Part shown: positions 1-6,200 of the stretch, piece by piece
Layout: every line of letters starts with the position of its first letter
Position numbering within the stretch: the first letter of the stretch is position 1
Assembly (NCBI GenBank): GCA_937875605.1
Contig: CALLXZ010000451.1
Coordinates: 1 to 6,200, forward strand
Direction: 5' to 3'
Length of the DNA stretch: 6,200 nt
From: an uncultured Moheibacter sp.
Lineage (GTDB): Bacteria; Bacteroidota; Bacteroidia; Flavobacteriales; Weeksellaceae
The notes under the pieces: generated by a model
Databases searched by the model: none
What the model was told of the DNA's origin: nothing
What the model saw: the letters and a program-made list of their open reading frames with translations, nothing else
Position numbers and translations under genes: made by a program

Positions 1-1901
1 ATGCAGGTTTCTCCACCGCCGAAGAATCCAATGCTTTTTACAAACGAAATTTAGCTGCAGGACAAAAAGGTCTTTCCGTAGCGTTCGATTTGGCAACGCA
101 CCGCGGTTACGATTCTGACCACGAACGCGTGGTTGGAGACGTCGGAAAAGCAGGCGTAGCAATCGATTCTGTGGAAGACATGAAAATTCTTTTCAACGAA
201 ATTCCGTTGGATCAAATTTCGGTTTCAATGACGATGAACGGAGCGGTTTTGCCGATTTTGGCATTTTATATCGTTGCTGCAGAAGAACAAGGTGTTAACC
301 AAAATCAACTCAGCGGAACCATTCAAAATGATATTTTGAAGGAATTCATGGTGCGAAATACGTACATCTATCCGCCAACTCCTTCCATGAAAATCATTGC
401 CGATATTTTCGAATATACTTCGAAAAATATTCCCCGATTTAATTCGATTTCGATTTCAGGTTACCACATGCAAGAAGCCGGAGCTACGCCGGTTTTGGAA
501 ATGGCTTATACTTTGGCAGATGGCTATGAATATGTAAAAACAGGTTTAGATGCCGGATTAAATATCGATGATTTTGCACCAAGATTGTCTTTCTTTTGGG
601 CAATTGGAATGAATTATTTCCAGGAAATTGCAAAAATGCGTGCTGCGAGAATTATTTGGGCACAAATGATGAAAGAATTTAATCCAAAAAGTGATAAATC
701 TTTGATGCTCAGAACGCATTGCCAAACTTCAGGTTGGAGTTTGACCGAACAAGAACCATACAACAATATCACAAGAACGGCGATTGAAGCGATGGCTGCC
801 GCATTAGGTGGAACTCAATCTCTTCACACCAATGCTTTGGACGAAGCAATTGCTTTGCCAACCGATTTTTCCGCAAGAATTGCCAGAAATACACAGTTGA
901 TTATTCAGGAAGAAACACAAATTTGCCGTACTGCGGATCCGATGGCGGGAAGTTTTATGATTGAAGCTTTGACAGCTCAAATGGTTGAAAAAGCTTGGGA
1001 ATACATCGAAGAAGTAAAAGAATTGGGCGGAATGACGAAAGCCATCGAAGCCGGAATTCCGAAGATGAGAATCGAAGAAGCTGCCGCAAAAAAACAAGCA
1101 AAAATTGACATTGGTGAAGATGCAATCATCGGCGTAAATTCTTATAAATCAAAATTAAAACAAGAAGATTTAGATATTTTAGACATTGACAATACCGCTG
1201 TACGTTTGAGTCAGATTGAAAGACTGAATAAAATCAAACAAAAAAGAGATTCCCTAAAAGTGGAGGAAATTCTTGCTCAGTTAACTGAATCCGCCAAAAC
1301 CGGAAAAGGAAATTTACTCGAACTTTCCATCGAAGCGGCTCGCAGAAGAGTTACTTTAGGAGAAATTTCGGATGCTTTGGAAAGCATTTTCGGTCGTCAC
1401 AAAGCACAAACACGAAGCATACAAGGAGTTTACGCTATGGAAGCCAATCAAAATAATTCATTTGCGGAAGCAAGAAATTTAGCGGATAAATTCGCTCTGA
1501 AATTCGGTCGCAGACCTCGAATCATGGTAGCGAAAATGGGGCAGGACGGCCACGATCGCGGCGCCAAAGTCGTTGCGACGAGTTATGCCGATATGGGGTT
1601 TGATGTAGACATCGCGCCACTTTTCCAGACGCCGGCTGAAGTTGCAAAACAAGCCATCGAAAATGATGTGCATATTTTAGGGATCTCGTCATTGGCTGCC
1701 GGACATAAAACTTTGGTTCCGGAAGTGGTGAAAGAATTGGAAAACCTTGGACGTGATGATATATTTATCGTCGTGGGCGGCGTGATTCCAAGACAAGATT
1801 ATGATTTCCTTTATCAGAACGGCGCACATGCGATTTTCGGGCCTGGAACGAATTTGTCTGAATCGGCAATCGAAGTTTTGAATCATTTCTTAAATGCTTA
1901 A
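1..1901 (+). CDS. scpA: Methylmalonyl-CoA mutase, large (B12-binding) subunit, 5'-truncated by window edge
   Basis: Adenosylcobalamin-dependent cytoplasmic enzyme interconverting (R)-methylmalonyl-CoA and succinyl-CoA, used in propionate metabolism. The reading frame is open from the first base (codons start at position 3; bases 1-2, AT, fit the last two bases of the conserved Tyr before AGFST) to TAA at 1899-1901. About 632 codons are visible; the family is ~710-740 residues, so roughly 80-90 N-terminal residues lie upstream. The TIM-barrel catalytic domain shows conserved blocks [30 protein letters not shown], the CoA-binding-type Arg in APRLSFFW (codon 582-584) and the active-site His in [12 protein letters not shown] (codon 717-719). 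The C-terminal cobalamin domain has DGHDRG (DxHxxG, 1545-1562, His as lower cobalt ligand), SSL (1686-1694) and GG (1776-1781). No lesion is seen. In this phylum the enzyme is commonly a heterodimer, so a small-subunit gene just upstream is expected but not visible. The internal TTG at 90 is not the true start. Symbol could equally be mutB or mcmA. Confidence 0.97.
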   Translation, partial: AGFSTAEESNAFYKRNLAAGQKGLSVAFDLATHRGYDSDHERVVGDVGKAGVAIDSVEDMKILFNEIPLDQISVSMTMNGAVLPILAFYIVAAEEQGVNQNQLSGTIQNDILKEFMVRNTYIYPPTPSMKIIADIFEYTSKNIPRFNSISISGYHMQEAGATPVLEMAYTLADGYEYVKTGLDAGLNIDDFAPRLSFFWAIGMNYFQEIAKMRAARIIWAQMMKEFNPKSDKSLMLRTHCQTSGWSLTEQEPYNNITRTAIEAMAAALGGTQSLHTNALDEAIALPTDFSARIARNTQLIIQEETQICRTADPMAGSFMIEALTAQMVEKAWEYIEEVKELGGMTKAIEAGIPKMRIEEAAAKKQAKIDIGEDAIIGVNSYKSKLKQEDLDILDIDNTAVRLSQIERLNKIKQKRDSLKVEEILAQLTESAKTGKGNLLELSIEAARRRVTLGEISDALESIFGRHKAQTRSIQGVYAMEANQNNSFAEARNLADKFALKFGRRPRIMVAKMGQDGHDRGAKVVATSYADMGFDVDIAPLFQTPAEVAKQAIENDVHILGISSLAAGHKTLVPEVVKELENLGRDDIFIVVGGVIPRQDYDFLYQNGAHAIFGPGTNLSESAIEVLNHFLNA

Positions 1902-1904
1902 AAA

Positions 1905-2414
1905 TTGAAGAAGTTCTACAAAATCCTACAGAAAATTTTATTGATTTTATGCATGGTTATCATCGCATGGTTTTTTGTTTACTTTTTGCGCGGAGAAGAA
2001 TTTTCATTGACATTTACTGACCGTGTTTTTGCTTCTTACTTTCCACAGATTTTAGTTTTTTCGACCGGAGTTTCGATTTATTTGTTGTTTATTTTTCAGG
2101 TAAAATCAAAATTCAAATGGTGGAAAAAATTATTGATTTTGGTGATTGGATTTTTAGTTGCAACAGCTCCGTTTTTACTTTATCACGGTTATTTTCAGTA
2201 TCAAAATGGATTTTGGAATCGTAAAATAATTGACTCTAAAGAATTGTATTTTAATAAATTAAATTCATCCGAAAAAATTAAAATTGTTGAATTTGAATTG
2301 AACCAAGAAAATAAAGCCGACACCATTCATTCCAAACAAATTACGCCTTATTTCGAATTGCAAAATCCGGTGAAAATTGAAAAAGATGAAAATTCGAATT
2401 GGAAATTAAAATGA
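1905..2414 (+). CDS. Hypothetical three-helix membrane protein, TTG start
   Basis: I do not recognise this protein. The 169-residue frame has a basic N-terminus (MKKFYK) and three hydrophobic segments at about residues 8-28, 42-65 and 74-94. A polar, Lys/Glu/Asn-rich tail of ~75 residues follows, ending in LK. It is probably an inner-membrane protein with a soluble C-terminal tail. Its start lies three bases after the mutase stop, and its TGA stop (2412-2414) shares ATGA with the start of the next reading frame, so it is likely co-transcribed and translationally coupled. TTG at 1905 is the only start that keeps the first helix whole; the next in-frame ATG (1953) falls inside that helix. An ATG at 1894 would read into this frame if the A5 run at 1900-1904 had one more base, so the N-terminus may have been altered by a one-base loss. 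The frame is otherwise intact. Its long open frame and membrane-like composition support a real gene, but its function is unknown. Confidence 0.65.
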   Translation: MKKFYKILQKILLILCMVIIAWFFVYFLRGEEFSLTFTDRVFASYFPQILVFSTGVSIYLLFIFQVKSKFKWWKKLLILVIGFLVATAPFLLYHGYFQYQNGFWNRKIIDSKELYFNKLNSSEKIKIVEFELNQENKADTIHSKQITPYFELQNPVKIEKDENSNWKLK

Positions 2415-2952
2415 TTTCAGTCAACTACAAATACGATAAGGTTTTTCTTTATATAATTCTGTCTTTAATCATGAGTGCACTTTTCTTATGGGGATTTTTC
2501 AATGCTGAAGAACTTGCATTAAAAGAAGTCACATCGGGCAGATATTCCTTGATTAAAAAATGATTCTTTAAAAATAAACAACTAATATCCATCGTTTCGA
2601 TAATCTTTGCCGGAATTTTCATTTGGTTTTCAATTAATTTAGCAAGTCGATTGATGTGCAAAAAAGTTATTTTTAGAATCGAAAATGAAGGATTTTATAA
2701 AAATAATAAACGAATTATTTCGATAAATAACATTGAAAATTTGAGTTTAGAAAAGTTCAAAACAACACTTTCATAATAATTCATCTCAATGATTATAAAC
2801 AATTTATAGATCAATCAAATTTCTTTAATCAAATAAGATATCAAACTTTAAAACTAACAAAAAAAACAATCAGTATCAATATTACATTCTTAGACACAAA
2901 TCTGCAGACGCTTTTAAAGTCTTTCCAAAAATTAACTTCTCAAAAATCATAA
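2411..2952 (+). pseudogene. Decayed two-helix membrane protein gene (STM3941-like?), nonsense codon plus frameshift
   Basis: ATG at 2411 overlaps the preceding stop. The first 50 codons give a membrane-protein N-terminus with a helix at about residues 11-30 (FLYIILSLIMSALFLWGFF), then TGA at 2561-2563. The same frame continues after the TGA with a second helix (IVSIIFAGIFIWF) and a charged segment (VIFRIENEGFYKNNKR) until TAA at 2774. Adding one A to the A4 run at 2759-2762 joins it to another open frame reading KNNTFIIIHLNDYKQF and ending LTSQKS, stop TAA 2950-2952. Restored length is about 180 residues: two membrane helices, then a PH-like tail. The order, size and closing pattern (IxIN..FLDTNLQTLLKSF) resemble small STM3941-family proteins of unknown function; this family link is tentative. 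It is probably the last gene of the mutase transcript. Neither a +1 nor a -1 ribosomal shift at the A6 run before the TGA gives a long product, which argues against programmed frameshifting. Sequencing error at A-runs remains possible. Confidence 0.75.
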
Positions 2953-2977
2953 GATTTCCTATTTAATCAATTCTCGT

Positions 2978-2985
2978 TACCTTTA
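2978..2985 (+). promoter_or_regulatory. Weak candidate -7 element for the DUF445 gene
   Basis: TACCTTTA matches the Bacteroidota -7 consensus TAnnTTTG except for its last base, and ends 19 bases before the ATG at 3005. The expected -33 position, 19 bases upstream, has only TTC (2956-2958) instead of TTG. It lies in the 52-base gap after the pseudogene, the only gap from which the DUF445 gene could have its own promoter. Weakly supported. Confidence 0.3.
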
Positions 2986-3004
2986 TATTCAAACAAATCC
3001 ACAA

Positions 3005-4249
3005 ATGTCTGAATACAAACAAAAACAACTCCGAAAACACAAAAGAATCGCCACAGGACTTTTCTTTCTGATGGCGGTTGTGTATGGCTTGATGGTTTAT
3101 TTTCAGTATCAGAATCCACAAAGCTGGATGGGATATGTGGAAGCTTTTGCCGAAGCCGGAATGGTCGGTGCGCTTGCGGATTGGTTTGCGGTGACGGCTT
3201 TGTTTCGGCATCCGCTGGGAATTCCAATTCCGCATACAAATCTCATCGAACGAAAGAAAAATGATTTGGGTGAAAATCTCGGTTCGTTTGTGAAAACCAA
3301 TTTCCTTTCCCCACAAAACATTCGTCCTTATATCGAAAAACTGGATATAGTAAAGTTCGTTTCGGATTGGTTAAGTAAACCCAGTAGCATCCATATTCTG
3401 GAAAAGGAGATTGCCTTATTAATTCAGAAAATCATCCATGATTTGGAAGACGATGAGGTAAGTGAGTTTTTAGCCCGAAAAGGTTCAGAGGTCTTAAAAA
3501 CCATTGATTATCAAAAAATTACTTCATCTGGAATTCATTATATGGTCGAAAAAGGTGAACATTTGAAATTACTGGATAAACTTTTACCTCAGCTAAAAGA
3601 ATATGTGGAAGAAAGTCAACAAATGATCCGCGAGCGGATTTCAGAGAACAAACCTTTTATTTCTTTTCTTGCCGGAAAACGGATTTCAAGAGAATTGACC
3701 GATGGCGTTTTGAAATTTATAGAAGAGGTAGAAATGGATAAAAATCATTTCGTGCGTCAAAAATTGACGGAAAATCTGGAAAAATTTGCAAAAGATTTGT
3801 TGATCTCCGGTCAATGGGATGAAAAATTTGAACAATTGAAAACGGATTTGATTTCTCCTGAAAATTTAAAAGAATATGCAAACGATGCTTGGGACTCGCT
3901 CAAAAAAATGTTGGAACAAAACATTGAAAATCCCCATTCAGGTTTGAATACGTATCTTCATAAAAACATTCAAAAACTATCCGATTCACTTCAAACTGAT
4001 GAAGAATTGAAAATCCGGATAAATAAATGGGTCCGTCATTTTTTATATCGAATGATTTTGAAAAACAGCGAAGAGGTTCAGATTTTAATCAGTAAAACAG
4101 TTTCCGGTTGGGAAGGTAAAGAGTTGAGTAACAAGCTTGAACTGGAAGTTGGAAAGGATCTGCAGTTCATCCGTATAAACGGAACTTTAGTCGGCGGATT
4201 GGTTGGTTTGACCATTTACACCATTACCCATTTTTTTGTTTCTTCATAA
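3005..4249 (+). CDS. DUF445 family membrane protein (YjiN-like)
   Basis: This 414-residue protein belongs to the DUF445 family (E. coli YjiN type), whose biochemical function is not established. The N-terminus is basic (MSEYKQKQLRKHKR), followed by a membrane helix at about residues 16-34. The family signature comes next: EAGMVGALADWFAVTALFRH, then LGIPIPHTNLIERKKNDLGENLG within residues ~49-93. The middle 270 residues are highly charged and helical (many Lys, Glu, Leu), consistent with a long alpha-helical or coiled domain. Near the C-terminus is the typical FIRINGTLVGGLVGLTIYTI, which forms a second membrane helix (about residues 391-411). Two terminal helices around a soluble helical middle suggest a membrane-tethered protein. 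ATG 3005 is the natural start because it keeps the basic segment before helix 1. Length is normal for the family and the frame is intact. It is 52 bases after the pseudogene and may have its own promoter; no clear terminator follows it. Confidence 0.93.
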   Translation: MSEYKQKQLRKHKRIATGLFFLMAVVYGLMVYFQYQNPQSWMGYVEAFAEAGMVGALADWFAVTALFRHPLGIPIPHTNLIERKKNDLGENLGSFVKTNFLSPQNIRPYIEKLDIVKFVSDWLSKPSSIHILEKEIALLIQKIIHDLEDDEVSEFLARKGSEVLKTIDYQKITSSGIHYMVEKGEHLKLLDKLLPQLKEYVEESQQMIRERISENKPFISFLAGKRISRELTDGVLKFIEEVEMDKNHFVRQKLTENLEKFAKDLLISGQWDEKFEQLKTDLISPENLKEYANDAWDSLKKMLEQNIENPHSGLNTYLHKNIQKLSDSLQTDEELKIRINKWVRHFLYRMILKNSEEVQILISKTVSGWEGKELSNKLELEVGKDLQFIRINGTLVGGLVGLTIYTITHFFVSS

Positions 4250-4265
4250 TTTTTAGGGTGAAAAC

Positions 4266-4295
4266 TTGCTTATATGCTTGTAAATGCTATTTTTG
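4266..4295 (+). promoter_or_regulatory. Bacteroidota-type promoter of the histone H1-like gene
   Basis: TTG at 4266-4268, a 19-base spacer, then TATTTTTG at 4288-4295 match the Bacteroidota housekeeping promoter (-33 TTG, -7 TAnnTTTG) in both elements and in spacing. Transcription would begin near 4300, giving an AT-rich leader of about 30 bases before ATG 4330. The leader has no Shine-Dalgarno sequence but is A-rich, as is common in this phylum. The start-site position is inferred. Confidence 0.65.
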
Positions 4296-4329
4296 TATGC
4301 CTTAAAATTAATTTATAAATAAAAATAGT

Positions 4330-4506
4330 ATGAAAAATTTAGTTGACAAAATTAACGAAGAATTCGAATCATTTAAAAGTGAAGCTGCGGCTCAATTGGA
4401 AAAAGGAAACAAAGCAGCCGGAACAAGAGCTCGTAAATCTGCATTGGAATTGAGCAAAATGTTCAAAGAATTCAGAAAAGCATCTGTAGAAGCTTCTAAA
4501 AAGTAA
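4330..4506 (+). CDS. Histone H1-like DNA-binding protein (Hc1-type)
   Basis: A 58-residue, Lys/Ala/Glu-rich protein starting MKNLVDKINEEFESFKSEAA and containing GNKAAGTRARKSALE followed by LSKMFKEFRKASVEASKK. This is the characteristic small 'histone H1' of Bacteroidota, related to chlamydial Hc1. The family is thought to bind and compact DNA in the nucleoid; the exact role in this group is not known to me. The acidic N-terminal third is followed by a basic helical region with the GTRARKSA core. Length is usual for the family. It stands alone, with a good promoter at 4266-4295 and a strong terminator right behind its stop (4504-4506), so it is probably a monocistronic and possibly well-expressed gene. 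The ATG follows an A-rich leader without a Shine-Dalgarno sequence. Confidence 0.92.
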   Translation: MKNLVDKINEEFESFKSEAAAQLEKGNKAAGTRARKSALELSKMFKEFRKASVEASKK

Positions 4507-4522
4507 AAAATCAAAGAATTAG

Positions 4523-4566
4523 AACGCCGCGTACTATTAAATTCATAGTAAGCGGCGTTTTCTTTT
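4523..4566 (+). terminator. Rho-independent terminator of the histone H1-like gene
   Basis: AACGCCGC (4523-4530) pairs perfectly with GCGGCGTT (4552-4559). After a G-A mismatch, TACTAT (4532-4537) pairs with ATAGTA (4545-4550) around a 7-base loop. A T-rich tract (TTTTCTTTT, 4558-4566) follows. It begins 16 bases after the histone stop codon and separates that gene from the TPR sensor gene downstream. Confidence 0.9.
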
Positions 4567-4607
4567 GTATCTCACGCAACCTTTCTCGTTCTCTCTTCTC
4601 TTTATCG

Positions 4608-4615
4608 TATCTTTA
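4608..4615 (+). promoter_or_regulatory. Weak candidate -7 element for the TPR sensor gene
   Basis: TATCTTTA fits TAnnTTTG except for its last base and ends 20 bases before the GTG at 4636, nearly the same spacing as the candidate ahead of the DUF445 gene. The expected -33 site has TCG (4586-4588) rather than TTG. A promoter is required somewhere in the ~70 bases after the terminator if the gene is expressed independently; this is the best match there, but weak. Confidence 0.28.
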
Positions 4616-4635
4616 TCTTTTCATTTATCAAAAGG

Positions 4636-6200
4636 GTGTCGGGAATTAAATTTTTTTTTTGCTGGGTTTTTCTCCTCGTTTTGTCATTTTCAAATGCACA
4701 AACGCTAGAAGAATGCGATAAAATATTGGTCGAAGCGGTCAAGGAAATGAACCAGAAAAACCATGCGCGCTCACTGGAATTACTTACGGAAGTAAAAAGT
4801 ATAGCTGAAAATAATAAATGGAACAAGCAGCTTTTCCTTGCTGTCAACAATATCGGTGCGAATTATTACCTTATGCTCGATTACGGTGAAGCACTCGATA
4901 ATTACCTCGAAGCGTACAAAATTGCACTCAAAGATCTGGATGCAAAACACGAAATGATTGTTCTGAACAACATTGCGATTCTCTATTCAAAAGATTCAAA
5001 AAATGATAAAGCAGAAGAATATTTTCTGAAGGCTTATGAAATCGCAAAAGAAAACAACGATAGTATGAAAATCGGCTTGTACGCAACTAACCTTGCTACA
5101 GTTGCGAATGCAAATGAAGAAATTCAGAAAGCAGAATCTTACATCAAAATTGCGCTTCCTTTATTGAAAAAAGCACCACCTGTTCTGGCGCAGGCAAAAA
5201 TTACAAATGCTCAGAATTTAGTTTTAAAAAAGAAATTTGCGGAAGCAAAAGCGATCGCTTTGGAACTTTTACCCACTTTGAATACCCCTGAATTGAGCGA
5301 ACACAGAATTTCCGTTTTTATGATTCTTTCAAAAGTTTATGAAAATGAAAACAATTTGCCATTGGCAATTGAGTATTTGAAACGTGCCGGAAAAGACGCA
5401 AATGTCAGTCTCGAAAATAAAATTGACGTTTACAATCGTTTGACTGAATTGTACAGAAAATTAAATGATAATTCTATCGCATTTTCTTATAAAGATTCCG
5501 TGCTTTTTGCAAAAGATTCCTTGAATCAAATCAAAAACGGAAAACTTTTCGAAAACAGCCGGATTAAATTTGAATTGCAAAATTACCAAAAGGAATTATC
5601 TGAAAGTCAGAACAAATTACAATCTGAACGAAAGTTGTTTTATATGATTTTAGGTGGAATTTTCTTTTTGATTTTAATTACACTTTGGGCGATTTGGAAT
5701 TATTTTTCAAGATTGAAACAAACCAAAATCATCGCTGAAAACAATCAGAAAATTGCCGAATTGGAATTGGAAAAACAAAAGAACGATAAAATTTTACTGG
5801 AGCAGCAATTGAATGAAAAAGAAGCTTTAACCTTGCTCGAACAGGAAAAATTCAAAAATGAAATCGAAGCAAAAAACCGCCAACTTGCAGCAAAAGCACT
5901 TTCACTTTCTACCCGCAACGAATTGATACAAGAAATCATAGATTCTTTGTCTGCCAACAATGAAATCTCTCAAAATCCAAGCCTCAAAAAACCTATTTTA
6001 GAATTAAAAAATCAATTGAAAAGAGATTCCGATTGGGAAGATTTCTTTTCACATTTTGAGGAAGTGAATCATGGTTTTCTAAAAACTTTGAAGGAAAAAC
6101 ATCCAGATTTGACTTCAAATGATGTTCGATACATCAGTTATGTGTATATGAATTTATCAACCAAAGAAATTTCTCTACTTCTCAATATCACTGTGGAAGC
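4636..6200 (+). CDS. TPR transmembrane regulator with C-terminal LuxR-like helix-turn-helix, 3' end outside window
   Basis: Probable one-component transmembrane transcription regulator. The frame stays open to the window edge: 521 codons visible, with perhaps a few tens missing. No ATG lies between the terminator and the frame, so GTG 4636 is chosen; it gives a good signal peptide (MSGIK, hydrophobic core, SFSNA|Q, cleavage near residue 21). Residues ~25-300 are helical TPR-type repeats, clearest at ~69-98 (NNIGANYYLMLDYGEALDNY), ~107-141 (NNIAILYSKDSKNDKAEEYF) and ~144-178. One membrane helix spans ~334-357, followed by a coiled coil rich in Glu/Lys/Gln/Leu (~360-440). The C-terminal segment from residue ~493, LTSNDVRYISYVYMNLSTKE then ISLLLNIT, is the start of the LuxR-like HTH seen in Bacteroidota TPR regulators. 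Inferred topology: TPR in the periplasm, HTH in the cytoplasm. The ligand and target genes are unknown. A T10 run (4651-4660) lies in the signal-peptide codons. Confidence 0.92.
   Translation, partial: MSGIKFFFCWVFLLVLSFSNAQTLEECDKILVEAVKEMNQKNHARSLELLTEVKSIAENNKWNKQLFLAVNNIGANYYLMLDYGEALDNYLEAYKIALKDLDAKHEMIVLNNIAILYSKDSKNDKAEEYFLKAYEIAKENNDSMKIGLYATNLATVANANEEIQKAESYIKIALPLLKKAPPVLAQAKITNAQNLVLKKKFAEAKAIALELLPTLNTPELSEHRISVFMILSKVYENENNLPLAIEYLKRAGKDANVSLENKIDVYNRLTELYRKLNDNSIAFSYKDSVLFAKDSLNQIKNGKLFENSRIKFELQNYQKELSESQNKLQSERKLFYMILGGIFFLILITLWAIWNYFSRLKQTKIIAENNQKIAELELEKQKNDKILLEQQLNEKEALTLLEQEKFKNEIEAKNRQLAAKALSLSTRNELIQEIIDSLSANNEISQNPSLKKPILELKNQLKRDSDWEDFFSHFEEVNHGFLKTLKEKHPDLTSNDVRYISYVYMNLSTKEISLLLNITVE

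Noticed and set aside
90..92. TTG at 90 as start of a shorter mutase
   Set aside because: The frame is open upstream to position 3 and encodes conserved family sequence ([22 protein letters not shown]), so the gene simply begins before the window.
711..728. Cys instead of Ser right after the active-site His of the mutase (RTHCQTSG)
   Set aside because: The Propionibacterium enzyme as I recall it has Ser here, but the human mitochondrial enzyme has Cys in the same block, so this is normal family variation.
2411..2563. Independent 50-residue small membrane protein
   Set aside because: Protein-like sequence continues in the same frame beyond the TGA, with a second helix and a matching tail, so the short frame is better explained as the front of a broken gene.
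2561..2563. TGA read as an amino acid (alternative genetic code or selenocysteine)
   Set aside because: Other genes use TGG for Trp, TGA ends the preceding gene in a normal ATGA overlap, and no selenocysteine stem-loop or selenoprotein family is apparent.
2555..2580. Programmed ribosomal frameshift at the A6 run before TGA 2561
   Set aside because: A -1 shift ends after two or three codons and a +1 shift after about nine; only reading through the TGA in the same frame continues the protein, and a second lesion follows anyway.
2189..3111. 15-base repeat TTATTTTCAGTATCA at 2189-2203 and 3097-3111
   Set aside because: Both copies encode YFQYQ within membrane-protein genes and the flanks do not match; chance similarity in AT-rich codons is the simplest explanation.
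4602..4850. Minus-strand frame opposite the start of the TPR regulator
   Set aside because: It is a by-product of the opposite strand's coding sequence, has no recognisable domain, and would run into the terminator region of the histone gene.

Overview
The window is AT-rich, densely packed DNA with every gene on the + strand. It looks like a chromosome segment of a Bacteroidota bacterium, most likely a flavobacterium of the Chryseobacterium/Kaistella type. Four things point there: a small eukaryote-like histone H1 protein of the kind found in Bacteroidota, a TPR-membrane-HTH regulator typical of that phylum, a promoter matching the Bacteroidota consensus (TTG, 19 bp, TAnnTTTG), and little or no Shine-Dalgarno sequence ahead of the starts. 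The genus is an inference from protein resemblance.

Layout. Positions 1-1901 hold the last ~632 codons of the large, B12-binding subunit of methylmalonyl-CoA mutase, cut at its 5' end by the window edge. Close behind comes an unrecognised three-helix membrane protein (1905-2414, TTG start). It overlaps by ATGA a second membrane-protein gene (2411-2952), which is broken by an in-frame TGA and a one-base frameshift and is called a pseudogene. These three are probably co-transcribed. Next is an intact DUF445 membrane protein (3005-4249).

A short monocistronic unit follows: a Bacteroidota-type promoter (4266-4295), a 58-residue histone H1-like gene (4330-4506) and a strong rho-independent terminator (4523-4566). 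The last gene, from a GTG at 4636 to the window edge, encodes a TPR sensor with a signal peptide, a periplasmic TPR domain, one membrane helix, a coiled coil and the beginning of a C-terminal helix-turn-helix. It has no in-window stop, so its 3' end is outside.

How the genes relate. Apart from the mutase and its two small followers there is no clear functional theme; this reads as ordinary chromosomal housekeeping and regulatory sequence. I see no tRNA, rRNA, CRISPR, insertion sequence, phage gene or defence system, and no convincing undescribed system. The points most worth a second look are the decayed gene and its neighbour's odd start (both associated with A-runs), and the T10 tract inside the sensor gene's signal peptide.
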